DNA of 64,000 bases from the NCBI GenBank assembly GCA_014621425.1, contig JAANBB010000135.1:24705-88704 (forward strand). The letters are read 5' to 3'. A program made the position numbers and the translations under genes. Positions 41,573-51,593 of this stretch are shown piece by piece (positions within the stretch are counted from its first letter, which is position 1; every line of letters starts with the position of its first letter). Below the pieces are notes generated by a model. It made no database searches and had not been told where the DNA came from. It saw nothing but the letters and a program-made list of their open reading frames with translations. The DNA comes from Cylindrodendrum hubeiense (taxonomy: Eukaryota; Ascomycota; Sordariomycetes; Hypocreales; Nectriaceae).

Positions 41573-43311
41573 TCAGGCGTCAATACTGGTCTTTGTGAAC
41601 CTTCCGAGTCCACACATCTTCAGAATCTCCTTCCAGAATCCAATAGGAATCTCTGTGAATGAAGCTTCATAAGCATCAATCATGGGTCTCTCCCAAACAA
41701 GATCGGCTTCCTCTGGCTTGATAATACGAGTTCCCTTGAGGAACTTCCATCCAAAGTAAAGAATAGGACAAACAATAAGCATGGTGTAGTAGGTGAAGAA
41801 GGTACCAATGTCCCAGTTTCCGGGAAGGAACACGGAGTATCCGTAAACGCAGACAACTGTGGACAAGAAGATTCCACTGACCCAAGCGGAGTAGGGCTGG
41901 AAGTATCCGACGTAGGGGAGAGTTTGGCGGTCAAGGCCCTGGGCCAAGCATGCCTTGAAGAAGAACACGTAGGTGATGCAGATGACGATATAGTCGATGA
42001 TCTGAGCCGCCGTGATGATGTTGGTGAGCCAGGTCAAGACGTTGGCGGTGCTGCTAGAGACATTGAGGAAAGCCAAGCAGGGGAATAGCATGATGACACA
42101 GAGGCAGTAGATGGGAACACCGGACTTGGTGCACTTGCGAAGAAACTTGGGAGCCTGACCCTCGAGGGCAAGTCCATAGAGACTTCGAGTTCCGCAGTAT
42201 GTGTAGGCGTTTCCTGCAGAAAAGATGCTGGTAATCATGAGAGCGTTCGTGATGTGAGGCAAAACATCGACACCCAAGTTGTTCATGGCAATAACGTAAG
42301 GAGATGCAGCAGCAGTGCCAGCGCCACCGGATTCACCGCTGAGAATGGAAACCAGAGTCGGGTCATTGTAGGCGACGGCAATTCCGACGGTGAGCGCACC
42401 TCCAATGAAGAAAAATGCGAATCGGATATAGGTAGTCTTGAAGGCGTTCTTCAAGTAGAGGCGCGGGAGCTTGGTCTCTCCAGACACCATGGAAACGTAT
42501 TCAGGGCCGACGATGGTGAAAGCTGCGCTCCACATGGCACCCAGGAATCCCTCGAATCGACCCAAGTCGCCCGTTGTCATGAATTCGGCAAAGGCGCCGG
42601 GGTTCTGCCAGTGTCGGAAGCCGTATGCATCGTGTTTCGGGTTGCCTCCGACCATCGTGACGAATGTGAATGTGAAGACGATCAAGATCAGGAGGACTTT
42701 GCCGGAAGAGAGCCAGAACTCGGCCTCGCCGTACCATTTGACGGTGAAGGCATTCAGGATACTGTGATCTAGTAAGTATGAGATGACATGAAGCGTTTGG
42801 GTAATACGCACAAATACGACACAACACAAGCAGCAACAACAGCGGCCACTGGAATATCGTCTCTCCAGAAAGTCAAGACAAGATTCAATGCGGAAATCTC
42901 AAAGGGAATTAGAACAGCCTCGTAGAGGAAGAAGTTCCATCCAGCCATGAAGCCAAAAGCCTCGTCAACCCAATGGCCAGCCATTCGGATAAAAGCACTG
43001 GTAATGGGCATGAAAACGGCCATTTCTGCAATGCAGTTGTTGACCAGCGCCAACATGCACGAGTAGAAGGTGTATGCTATCAACAAGCTTCCGGGGCCGC
43101 CCTTGTAAAGACCCGTGCCGATACTGACGAAACTGGCCGTTCCAATGGAACCACCAATCGCGATCAGCTGGACTTGGCGGTTGCCGAGGTTTCGCTGAAG
43201 GTGGTCGGTGTTTGTACCCACGTCGCCTTCTCGGATGCTTCCATCGCGAATGTTGATAGGCTCGGTTTTGGAATCCATGGCGTCGCTATTATCCTCCTTG
43301 AGGGATGCCAT
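41573..43311 (-). CDS. Amino acid permease (YAT/AGP2-like)
   Basis: Two exons, 43311-42812 and 42761-41573 (50-nt intron), encode 562 residues with about twelve hydrophobic segments. The cytosolic N-terminus is acidic. The first helix carries the APC-family signature LIAIGGSIGTASFVSIGTGL. YKGGPGSLLIAYTFYSCMLA, FMAGWNFFLYEAVLIPFE and KWYGEAEFW follow, all typical of the fungal YAT group close to AGP2/INDA-type permeases. The substrate cannot be read directly; general, acidic or imino amino acids are possible. Sitting at the end of the PRODH/P5CDH run, it is the natural uptake step, as PrnB is in the Aspergillus proline cluster. N-terminal Lys/Ser/Thr residues could serve ubiquitin-dependent endocytosis, possibly through an arrestin such as the one at 51.6 kb. 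Confidence 0.88.
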
Positions 43312-44439
43312 GTTGAAGATATGATGCTTGGGTATGAAAGAGGTGGATAGGAGTAAGGAGAGAAGGTCTCTGGATTCAAGCAGATCGGCGACTTAGGGCC
43401 TTTATGAAGAAGCGGTAAAACGGTCGTGCGCATGTTGCATGCGTCTGTACCATGGTATCTTAGCGATTATCTACATCCTTGAGATACATGGAACTAGCGT
43501 ACTCCACCCCCGCAATGTTGATGTTCGTCGCCCGACAAGTGGGTTCAAGTCAGCTTGTTGGCGCAGTCGAGGATGCTCGCCCCCGGGCTGAGAGGCATCG
43601 GGTGGCCAGCCGATATGATGGCATCCTTGCCCGCGTCCGGGGTCCCGGAGACGTAGGATCCGTATCTGCTAGGCAACCTGCTCGTACCAACTTTAAAATG
43701 ATTCTTTGACTGCTGGGTTCTTGATAAGTTGATCGCCCTGCATTATCGCCCAAGGCCTATCTGATAGATAGATCCCATGTGTCAAGGACAGCCCCATGCG
43801 TCAAGGACAGCAACCACGGCCACAACAAACCCACGTAAAGTAAGTTACCACCTTTCTCCTCTGACGTCAGACAACCTGAAATCTAAATATCCGTGTCTAG
43901 CTCCCATTCAGCTCGCCGTAGACCGTCTCACCAGTAGCACCCTAGACTCCACACGATGCGCCCTCCCGCCATGGCGTTCTCAAGGCCAGAACTACTTGGC
44001 AAGGAATCTGGGGTATTCAGGGGGCTAAAATCTGCGCCCGCAGGGGTCTCGACTGCCATGATATGGCCTTTGTAGACTTAATAGGCCTGGCTTGATAAGG
44101 GTCCACTCACACTCTCGGGTTCAATCCCGGTGGTACGTGCCACAGCTACGGGATAGCCTCCGTCTATCATCTATCGCCCGTGAACCGTTCACACAATCTA
44201 ATCGTGGGTCGAGTGATGGGGCCCAGCTCGAAATCTGGGGAAATTGATAAGACCCGGGGCTGCGGTCCAGTGTTCCTAGTCGTTCCAGTTAATGTGGCCC
44301 ATTTTGTCCCTCGGTACATCATCTAAGTAGCTGCAATTTTCCGATCTGAGTACAAGTTACGGAAACCCCGAGACATAAATGCAAAGCAAGGATACTACCT
44401 TCCTAAGGGAGTCAGAGGCTGCTTTGCTTCTTAAAACCC
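43312..44439. other. Intergenic
   Basis: About 1.1 kb between the permease start and the MFS stop. It presumably holds the permease promoter. A T-arm-like sequence at 44115-44135 was considered and rejected as a tRNA. Confidence 0.4.
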
Positions 44440-46210
44440 TCAGCCTTCGATGCCATTATCCCCCTCAACAACCCACATGCTAGCCAAACATGCCAGTGTC
44501 GCCACTCCACTCAAGAACCAGAATCCTAACTCCACAAATCCTATCCTCAGACCATGTCCAAACATTCCAAGCGCGATTGGCGGGAATATGGAGCGGCTGA
44601 GGCTACTAACAATAGTCGCAGTCGTGTGAATCGTCGCTCGCACGCTAGGGTGAGGTGTCGAGTCATTGATGAGGAGGGTCGTGGCCGGAGCAACTCCGGT
44701 ACGCCCGCAGACGTATAGGAGGAGGACAAATGCGACCGAGACCCAAACGCACGGTTCAGTGATAGCATACCGAGATGTATTGGACGGTTGGTTGGTAGCG
44801 TAGAAGCTGACAAGGGCTGGAAATGGGGCAATGAAATACGTAACCGGAAAGGCCAAGAGCCCCGTTCGGAAGAGACGAATTGTTCCGAGCCAGTCGTTCA
44901 GTGTAGGATACAGAAGTACTTGAGTTATTACGCTGATGGCGCCTTGCATCGACATAACTGTGCCTACGCCTCGTGGGTTCATGCCGAGACCTCCATAGAG
45001 ACGAAAGGAGAGCTTCTGCTGTCGGGTTGATGAAACGGGAGTACTCAGAAATATTGCCCATAGACTTGGAAAGGCGCCGCTGTGGCCGTGGAAGAGAAAG
45101 TAGACAGCCATTGTTGCAACAACATTGAATGTCCAGATTTGGGAGAATCTCAGCGTGGCCGGCTTGGCTGTCTCGGGTGAGGCAACCGATTCGGAAAGGG
45201 CAGGGGTCTCGGCGTGCTGATGGCCGAGAAGACGTGACGATTCATCGACAACCTCCTCACGGACTGTCCTATCGGATAACCCCCGAGGACCCAATCTAGC
45301 CCACGCCCTTCGGAGACTGCCTAAGTGGGAATGCTGGGTCGGGAGAGTTTCCTTGACGACAACGATGGCTGCTAGGGCCAGAATAGCGTGGAAAGCTGCG
45401 ATGACGATGTTCGGGGCAGCGTACGGGAACTTGCTGACAAAACTTCTCGTGTTATGCTGCTTGTCCGGAGAGACCAGAAAGCCACCGATGAGAGGTCCGA
45501 TAAGATGACCAGTGTTTGTGAAAAGGGGGAGGAGGGTCAGAGCACGCGCCCGGTGACTGGACGCTGATGTTAGCTACGTTCACCAAGGCTAGCACCACTC
45601 GCACCGTTTCTGAGGATTCAGCTCCGCGATGACACAACGCGTCATTGATACGGTGCTGTTGAGAGCGCCGTCCAAGATTTGACAGGTCAGTGCCATTACA
45701 AATGTCTGAGAGAAGCCGTAGCCCAGGATGGAAATAGACGATGCCATGAGTCCAAAGACAATGACAGCCTTGCGGCCGCAGTACTCCCAGTCTGCCAAGC
45801 GGCCCCAGATCAGCCCAGTGCAGACATGTGCAGCAGTCTTTGCACCAATCATTATGCCCGCCCGAGCCGAGATTGTAGCGGGAGGTGCAGAGGGGTCGAA
45901 GTGCTGGAGCTGGAAGAAAAGGTACGACTTCATGACATGTGAGTGACCGTGGTCCCCAGTTTGCGCGGAGAATAAGCTTACCTGGATCGACGACGAAGCC
46001 AGGGATTCGGTCATGCGAATCAGCATGAGGATAAGTAGCTGGGGCTTGAATACACCGCCGTCAACCTGGTTCGTGTGAACAAAGGGGATGACAGACCTTG
46101 TGTGGCAGAGAGAGGTAGGACACCGCTGTGACCTCTGAGGCGCAACGCTGACCTTGGACAGCATCGCCATCAAAGATGAGATTCGGAGAGGCATTTGAAT
46201 CAGCTGGCAT
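44440..46210 (-). CDS. MFS transporter, fungal multidrug/ZRT-like group
   Basis: Four exons (46210-46097, 46044-45982, 45927-45605, 45556-44440) with introns of 52, 54 and 48 nt encode 538 residues. Splicing joins SLPHK to PQLLILMLIRMTESLASSSI, then to SYLFFQLQHF, as the first helices of this MFS group. Loop 2-3 has the MFS motif A as GLIWGRLADWEYCGRKAV. Motif C-like RCVIAELNP follows, then RALTLLPLFTNTGHLIGPLI. A long acidic/Ser-rich loop separates the two six-helix halves, and the second half contains ISVITQVLLYPTLNDWLG. This group is often annotated as zinc-induced facilitator-like or multidrug efflux. The substrate is unknown. It is divergent from the next MFS gene, with a 500-bp shared promoter. 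Confidence 0.78.
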
Positions 46211-46710
46211 TTTTACAGATTGAACGACGTTATGGATAGTATGGGAATCCAAGATTGAATGAGAACCGAACTATAGATGGAAATTGGCGTCATCTTGACT
46301 GACCGACACGCGCTCAAGACCTAGATAAGACAAGACATGTGCTGGCCTGTATCATGCACTTGAACCCAATGGCTACCTACCCCGCGTTCCAGGTGCCATC
46401 TACAGCAGGTGATCAGCCATTGAGGATGAGACGTTGTCGCGATGCATAAATAGGAGGCTTGCTATCGGCTGCCGACGACGATGGCGATCGATGCGGTACT
46501 GTTGGCAAATGCCGAATCGGTACTGTATCGCGTGTGTCCCCTGGTTCTGGCGTTGTAGTGGGCAAATAGTGACGTATTGGCCACTGTGGGGTGGCACCAA
46601 GTCCGACGTCCGAGGTTAATTCCGCAATTGAGAATGCCATAAGACGATGCGAATTGATGGAGCAATTCAAGCAGAATTTTCTCTTCAATTTCACCGTCTT
46701 CGAAATAACA
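46211..46710. promoter_or_regulatory. Shared divergent promoter of two MFS genes
   Basis: A 500-bp spacer between oppositely directed start codons (46210 and 46711). I see no other feature. The open frame running in from 46591 lacks an ATG before 46711 with a good context. Confidence 0.45.
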
Positions 46711-48162
46711 ATGGCTCCTGGTCAGTCTGCCTGGGGCTCGTGGCTCGCAACGGAGAGCGGCGTCGTCGTCGTGTGGACGTCGTGCCGCGACACCAAGCTG
46801 CTCTGTGTACAACGCTTCGTGCGCCTCTTTGCGTACGGCGCCTCGTTCCTCATCCTCGTCCACTTCCTCGCCAGCCTCGGCTTTTCAGACGAGCGCATCG
46901 GCCTCTTTATGACCCTGACGCTGCTCGGCGACACCGTCATCAGCTTCGTGCTGACAGCCATCACCGACCGCGTTGGGCGGCGGCGTGTCATTGCGGCCGG
47001 CGCATTGCTGATGGTCATGAGTGGGGTGGTCTTCTCTGTGAGCTCCAGCTATTGGCTGCTCGCCCTGGCCAGCATCTTCGGCGTCATCAGTCCCAGCGGC
47101 AACGAGATCGGGCCGTTCCGCGCCATCGAGGAGTCCATCTTGGCCCAGCTCACTGACAAGAAGCACCGCAGCGACATTTTCGCCTGGTACACGCTGTTTG
47201 GGACCGCCGGAGCGGCGCTGGGGACGCTGGCGTCGGGCTGGATGGTCCAGGCGCTCCAGAACATCCCGACATGGTCTAAGACCGGCCCGTACCGCGTGGT
47301 GTTTCTCGCCTACGCGGTTCTCGGAGGTATCAAGTTGCTCCTCGTCTTCGCCCTTACTCCGGCGGTCGAGGTGGAGCTTCCCAAGCGTGACTACCAGGCC
47401 GTCGGTCTGGGACAGGAAAATGAGGCTCTTCTCTCCGATAGCTCCGACCCCGAAGCGCAAACCGGCAACTCGGCAACGCCGTCCAAGTCAACATCCAAGC
47501 TCAGTCCGGGGCGACTGGCATCTTTGGTACCGCACATCTCCCACCAATCGCGAGCCATTCTATTCAAGCTTCTTGTATTATTCTGTCTGGACTCTTTCGC
47601 TTCAGGCATGGCTTCACCCTCATGGCTCACTTACTACTTCACCACCGTTCACTCGCTGAAGCCGGGGTCTCTTGGCACGCTGTTCCTCGTCACCAATCTC
47701 CTCGCCACCATCTCCAACCTGGCGGCTCTGCCCCTTGCCCGCCGACTTGGTCCTCTCAAGACCATGGTCTTCACACACCTGCCATCGGCTGTTTTTCTGG
47801 CCATGGTTCCATTTCCCTCCGCTGGCGGGGCGGGCACATGGCTCGCTATGGCATTTTTGGCTCTGCGTGCCTGTACTCAGAGCATGGATCAAGCTCCGAG
47901 ACAGGCATTCCTTGCAGCTGCGGTGCTGCCAAGTGAGCGAACAGCCGTTTTGGGTGTGGTCAATACAGTAAAGACGCTCGCGCAGGCGAGTGGTATCGGG
48001 TCTGCAGGCTATTTTGCAGGCAAGAATCTCTGGATTGTAGTGATGACTGGTGCAGGAGCAATGAAAGCGGCTTACGATTTGCTGATGCTCTGGATGTTTC
48101 TGGGATTGAGGGATCGCGAAGAGGATGGAGAAGCTGCAGAGGAAGCAGAAGCAAGTAGATAG
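46711..48162 (+). CDS. MFS transporter
   Basis: Intronless from the ATG at 46711 (483 residues). The frame is open further upstream, but MAPGQSAWGSW is the more natural start. Twelve hydrophobic segments are present. Motif A between helices 2 and 3 reads TAITDRVGRRRVIAAG; the counterpart in the second half is LPLARRLGPLKTMVF. A loop of about 70 residues rich in Ser, Thr and acidic residues separates the halves. DQAPRQAFLAAAVLPSERTA near the C-terminus is typical of a fungal MFS group related to bacterial drug exporters. The C-terminus is Glu-rich. The substrate is unknown. It is convergent with the RTA1-like gene and divergent from the other MFS gene. Confidence 0.82.
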   Translation: MAPGQSAWGSWLATESGVVVVWTSCRDTKLLCVQRFVRLFAYGASFLILVHFLASLGFSDERIGLFMTLTLLGDTVISFVLTAITDRVGRRRVIAAGALLMVMSGVVFSVSSSYWLLALASIFGVISPSGNEIGPFRAIEESILAQLTDKKHRSDIFAWYTLFGTAGAALGTLASGWMVQALQNIPTWSKTGPYRVVFLAYAVLGGIKLLLVFALTPAVEVELPKRDYQAVGLGQENEALLSDSSDPEAQTGNSATPSKSTSKLSPGRLASLVPHISHQSRAILFKLLVLFCLDSFASGMASPSWLTYYFTTVHSLKPGSLGTLFLVTNLLATISNLAALPLARRLGPLKTMVFTHLPSAVFLAMVPFPSAGGAGTWLAMAFLALRACTQSMDQAPRQAFLAAAVLPSERTAVLGVVNTVKTLAQASGIGSAGYFAGKNLWIVVMTGAGAMKAAYDLLMLWMFLGLRDREEDGEAAEEAEASR

Positions 48163-48306
48163 AGATTGGAATTGAACCCAGAATTTATCTTCTGGGTTTC
48201 ATTTCTTGTTGCAGTTCAATTACACGTATCTATTGTATGAGGCGATGTAAGAGATTGTTACGGGGGTCGTCATAATAGGTCTGGACTCAGAGAGATGCAT
48301 CGGTGG

Positions 48307-49351
48307 TCAATTCAAGCTGCTAGCAGTATCCGCATAGCTAAATACAGTGGTGTGNATGGCGGGAGGGTATTGAATAGGAGGTGGTCGACTACGCTTCTTG
48401 ATTCTGCCAGGCGATGTCGCAGCCCAAGCATCTCCAAAGGCAGCTCCAGGGTGGAAAATCGTGAGGACTATGCAAGAAAGTAGAGGGATAGCGCCTCCGA
48501 TGATCATGAAGGCGGTTTGGTTCTGGGAGAGAGTTCCAGACACGCCGCCTGCAAATTCGACGAGGCGGTAGATGGAGTAGACGATGAGGAGAGCACTGGC
48601 CAACTCCATACCTAGTATTTCGTTAACTCGAAACGATCGTTTGTGGAAGCATAGATCCCTACCCATGAGAAATCTCTTGAATCGAGAGGAAGTATAGACC
48701 TGGGAGTGACTGGCATCGAGGTTCTCAACCTGGGTGCTCACTCCCAGAGTGAACCAGAAATGCAATCCACTGCATGCCAGCAATAAAGCAGCCTGGATGC
48801 CGAGCCCGGCAGCTGTGATCTTGGCCCCTGCGCTTTGCTTTTCACTTGGTTAGCCGACGAGTCTTCTTCGCTTGATTCCCAGGCCAACCTACGCTGATGT
48901 TGTTAAACTCATACGCGACAAAGATGATGCCGACGAGTTCGACAATCAGAGCCACCACAATAAGGGTGCAGAAGACGAACCCAGCCACCACAGGTCGGAA
49001 AGGGCTGATGGGTTCTCCATAGATGCCGAGGATATGCGGTAGGACGATGAATATGGCGGCACTGATGAAGGTCGGTCCTAGCACGGTACCAAACAGGAAG
49101 AGGAAGAAGTATGTCCGGCTGTCTCTTGTCGAATGGAGGAGGACTCGTCCGACAAACCCCAACACCTCAGCCAGAAGGCCTGTGGTCAGAGTTGCCGAGA
49201 ACAGAGGGGTCCAGGATCGAAAGCCGAGGTATGGTACGACGAGAGATAGAATGGCAAAGGCCGCCAGCAAGACAGCATTTCCACCTACGTTCGGATCGTA
49301 GGAGTAGAAGCCGTCTGCAGCTGGGCAGGTCGAACCACAGTCACCTGCCAT
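48307..49351 (-). CDS. RTA1-like seven-helix membrane protein
   Basis: Three exons (49351-48893, 48837-48663, 48611-48307; introns of 55 and 51 nt) encode 312 residues. The N-terminus is Cys-containing and extracellular-looking (GDCGSTCPAADGFYSYDP). Seven hydrophobic helices follow, including LLAAFAILSLVVPYLGF, YFFLFLFGTVLGPTFISAA and the RTA1-family block YSIYRLVEFAGG. The second intron is 3n long and open in frame, but excising it joins FKRFLMG to MELASALLIVYSIYR as the family expects. RTA1/RSB1 members are linked to 7-aminocholesterol resistance and sphingoid-base export. One ambiguous base (n at 48356) leaves one residue undefined near the C-terminus. Confidence 0.8.
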
Positions 49352-51593
49352 CGTGGGTTGTGGGCGAATTCTGACAAGCACTTTGTCATGGCAGGCCAGA
49401 CACTCGAATCAAGAAGACAGATCAACCTGGGGAAGGCTGGCTTGGCCCCCTACATATACACTAGACTACGGAGCACGTATGGGGCAAACAGGCATCCTGG
49501 CGTGTGTCTGCACACATACCTGCATGTGAGGCTCTGCAGCTACGGGGCGCTTGGAAGAAATCGACTGAGCCGGGAGGGATCATCGATGCAATGCCACACA
49601 AGGGATCACCTGCCATGCAGGATAGAAACTCATTCGGCGAGTGTCGTTTCTGGGAGGCAGTGAAACATAGGGCTGAGAGTGAAACTTGGCAATCATCAAG
49701 AGCATCTAAGAGGCCTCAGAGACCCTATGGTCAACCTCGCTCGCGAATCACCAGCGTGAATCTCACAGACACGGCAAGCTGAAGCAGAGGTGGGTGTAGG
49801 CTGAGAAGACAATGCGGGAGTGGCGGCCAGTCTAGACGAGAAGAGGAGGTGCTCGCTCCAATATCCTGGCTCAGCCGAAGACGTGGAGGGTGGATTGTGG
49901 TAGGTGAGTGGGTGACAGGCTGAATGGGCGCAGGTCCGTTGACAGGGAACTTTCGGCACGACGGGGGCCAGGGTCGGCAGCAAGGGAGTGCGGGAAAGGC
50001 AATCTCTTAACATCAGGACAAATGTGGCGGAGTTGGGGGCCACGGCTGCCAATCATGAAGTCGCGGATGGGCGTCGGCTAGGATGGCGGCAGCGTGTGCC
50101 GCGTAAACAGAGGTCCGCGGGCCGCGAGATGGCCGCGGTACCAAGGTCTGGTTGGTCGACGAGCGCGTGGGTAAAAGAGGGTGAAGGGTGCGATGCCAAA
50201 GTCGGCAGAGGCATACATGCCCCTCTTCAAAGCATCGATGCGACTGGCTGGCCGAGCAGAGTCCTGTCCTCGATCCAGAAACCATGGCATGATCCGCGCC
50301 TCTTGTTGACGCGGGTGCGCGAAGTGCGCCTGGAGCCCGGACTCGAACGAGGCGGAAATGTGACGAGGGATTCAGGAACGGGGCCCTTGCTGGAACTTTT
50401 TTGCCATCCAGCAGTGGTTCGAAGGCGTAGATATGCAGTTGGTTCAACGTTCGGCACACCATGTGGGAGACAACGGCCGGGGAGCGGGTCCGGGAGCGTC
50501 GATCTCGGACAACGCTGCCCTGATAGTGGCTTAATGCCGATCCGGTCTGGTCCGTCCTAGGCACAAGGCCAGTGCCGACCCCGGGTTGGGGGCTGTTGGT
50601 TGTCTCCTCTCGGCCGGTGAGTGGAGAATGGGAGTCATTGAACCTTGATCGAGCAGGTGTCCACAGCGAACTCGCTATCACCAACACTCGTCTCGGCACA
50701 TGCAACGCACCCACAGTGGGCACAGTAGGCACAGTAGGCACATGGCGCTCGGTGCCCGGCAGCCGACACACATGCTGAAGGACGTTTGTCTGAGACTCGC
50801 AGCCAAAGCACCAGCCAACGACAGCCAGTGCGGAGTGCGGTGTGGGCCTGTCGAACGGTGGGCGAGGTGGCGAGCCGCCCGCTGCCAGCGAACACACCAA
50901 GTCCGGGGTGGCAATCACAACCAACCGCGGAAGGTTCCGTGTCGGGGAGCAACAGAGAAAGCCATGGCTGGTAGATGAACCGAGTGGGAATGCATGGCCG
51001 GGAATTGGATGAACAGGTTGAGAGTGATGCAAGAGTTGAATCGAACCACCCGTGGTACGTATCTCGTCTGCGTCTGTCTACCTACCTCTAGGTACCTAGG
51101 TCCCGTCGGCATCAAATTCTTCCGACTTGCCGATGCAGGGCAAATCACCAGCCACAATTGCTTAAGCTTACTGGCAACCAGCCACTAAACGCCCCTCCCT
51201 GCCTGCTCTGCCTGCCTCCCTAGCCAGCTGTCATGACATCAACGCGGCGCCTCACCCCACGCCTGTTTACCCGCCACACCAGGGCTTGGATCGAGGCTGA
51301 GCTCCGAGGTGACGCAACTTCAGTCACCGGGCATCCGACTCTCCAAGCAGCATCGCGAAAACGCGTTGCCAGACGGGCGGAGCGAACTCTTACTGCTTTG
51401 GAGCTTCCCGCCAGAATACATCGGCCTGGGAAACCCCGCCTAATAAAACAAGGACTCGGCGCTTGGAACCAACACCCAACACGAGCCCAACCCACCGGTT
51501 ATTACCGCACCCCACAGAGACAGACCGTCTTCATCGTTTTGCATCTCCATCCCCCTGGGCTGCCGTGACCCCGTTCACTGCTACTCGCCCATC
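49352..51593. other. Long GC-rich intergenic region
   Basis: About 2.2 kb upstream of the arrestin gene and the RTA1-like gene, which diverge. A short 9-bp tandem repeat (GCACAGTAG type, about 50713-50745) and a run of overlapping long frames on both strands (50013-51032) are present, but none has domains or fungal codon character. The motif TACCTACCTCTAGGTACCTAGG near 51077 is a palindrome-rich promoter element of the kind common in these fungi. Likely long promoter and leader sequence. Confidence 0.45.

Noticed and set aside
44040..44145. tRNA candidate: CTCGGGTTCAATCCCGGTGG looks like a T-arm
   Set aside because: No 5' strand complementary to the putative acceptor, and no D-arm or anticodon arm at the right distances, on either strand.
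50013..51032. 339-codon minus-strand ORF
   Set aside because: It lies in GC-rich spacer DNA with other overlapping frames on both strands. Pro/Arg/Ser/His-rich without domain or splice evidence, and it occupies the promoter side of the arrestin gene.
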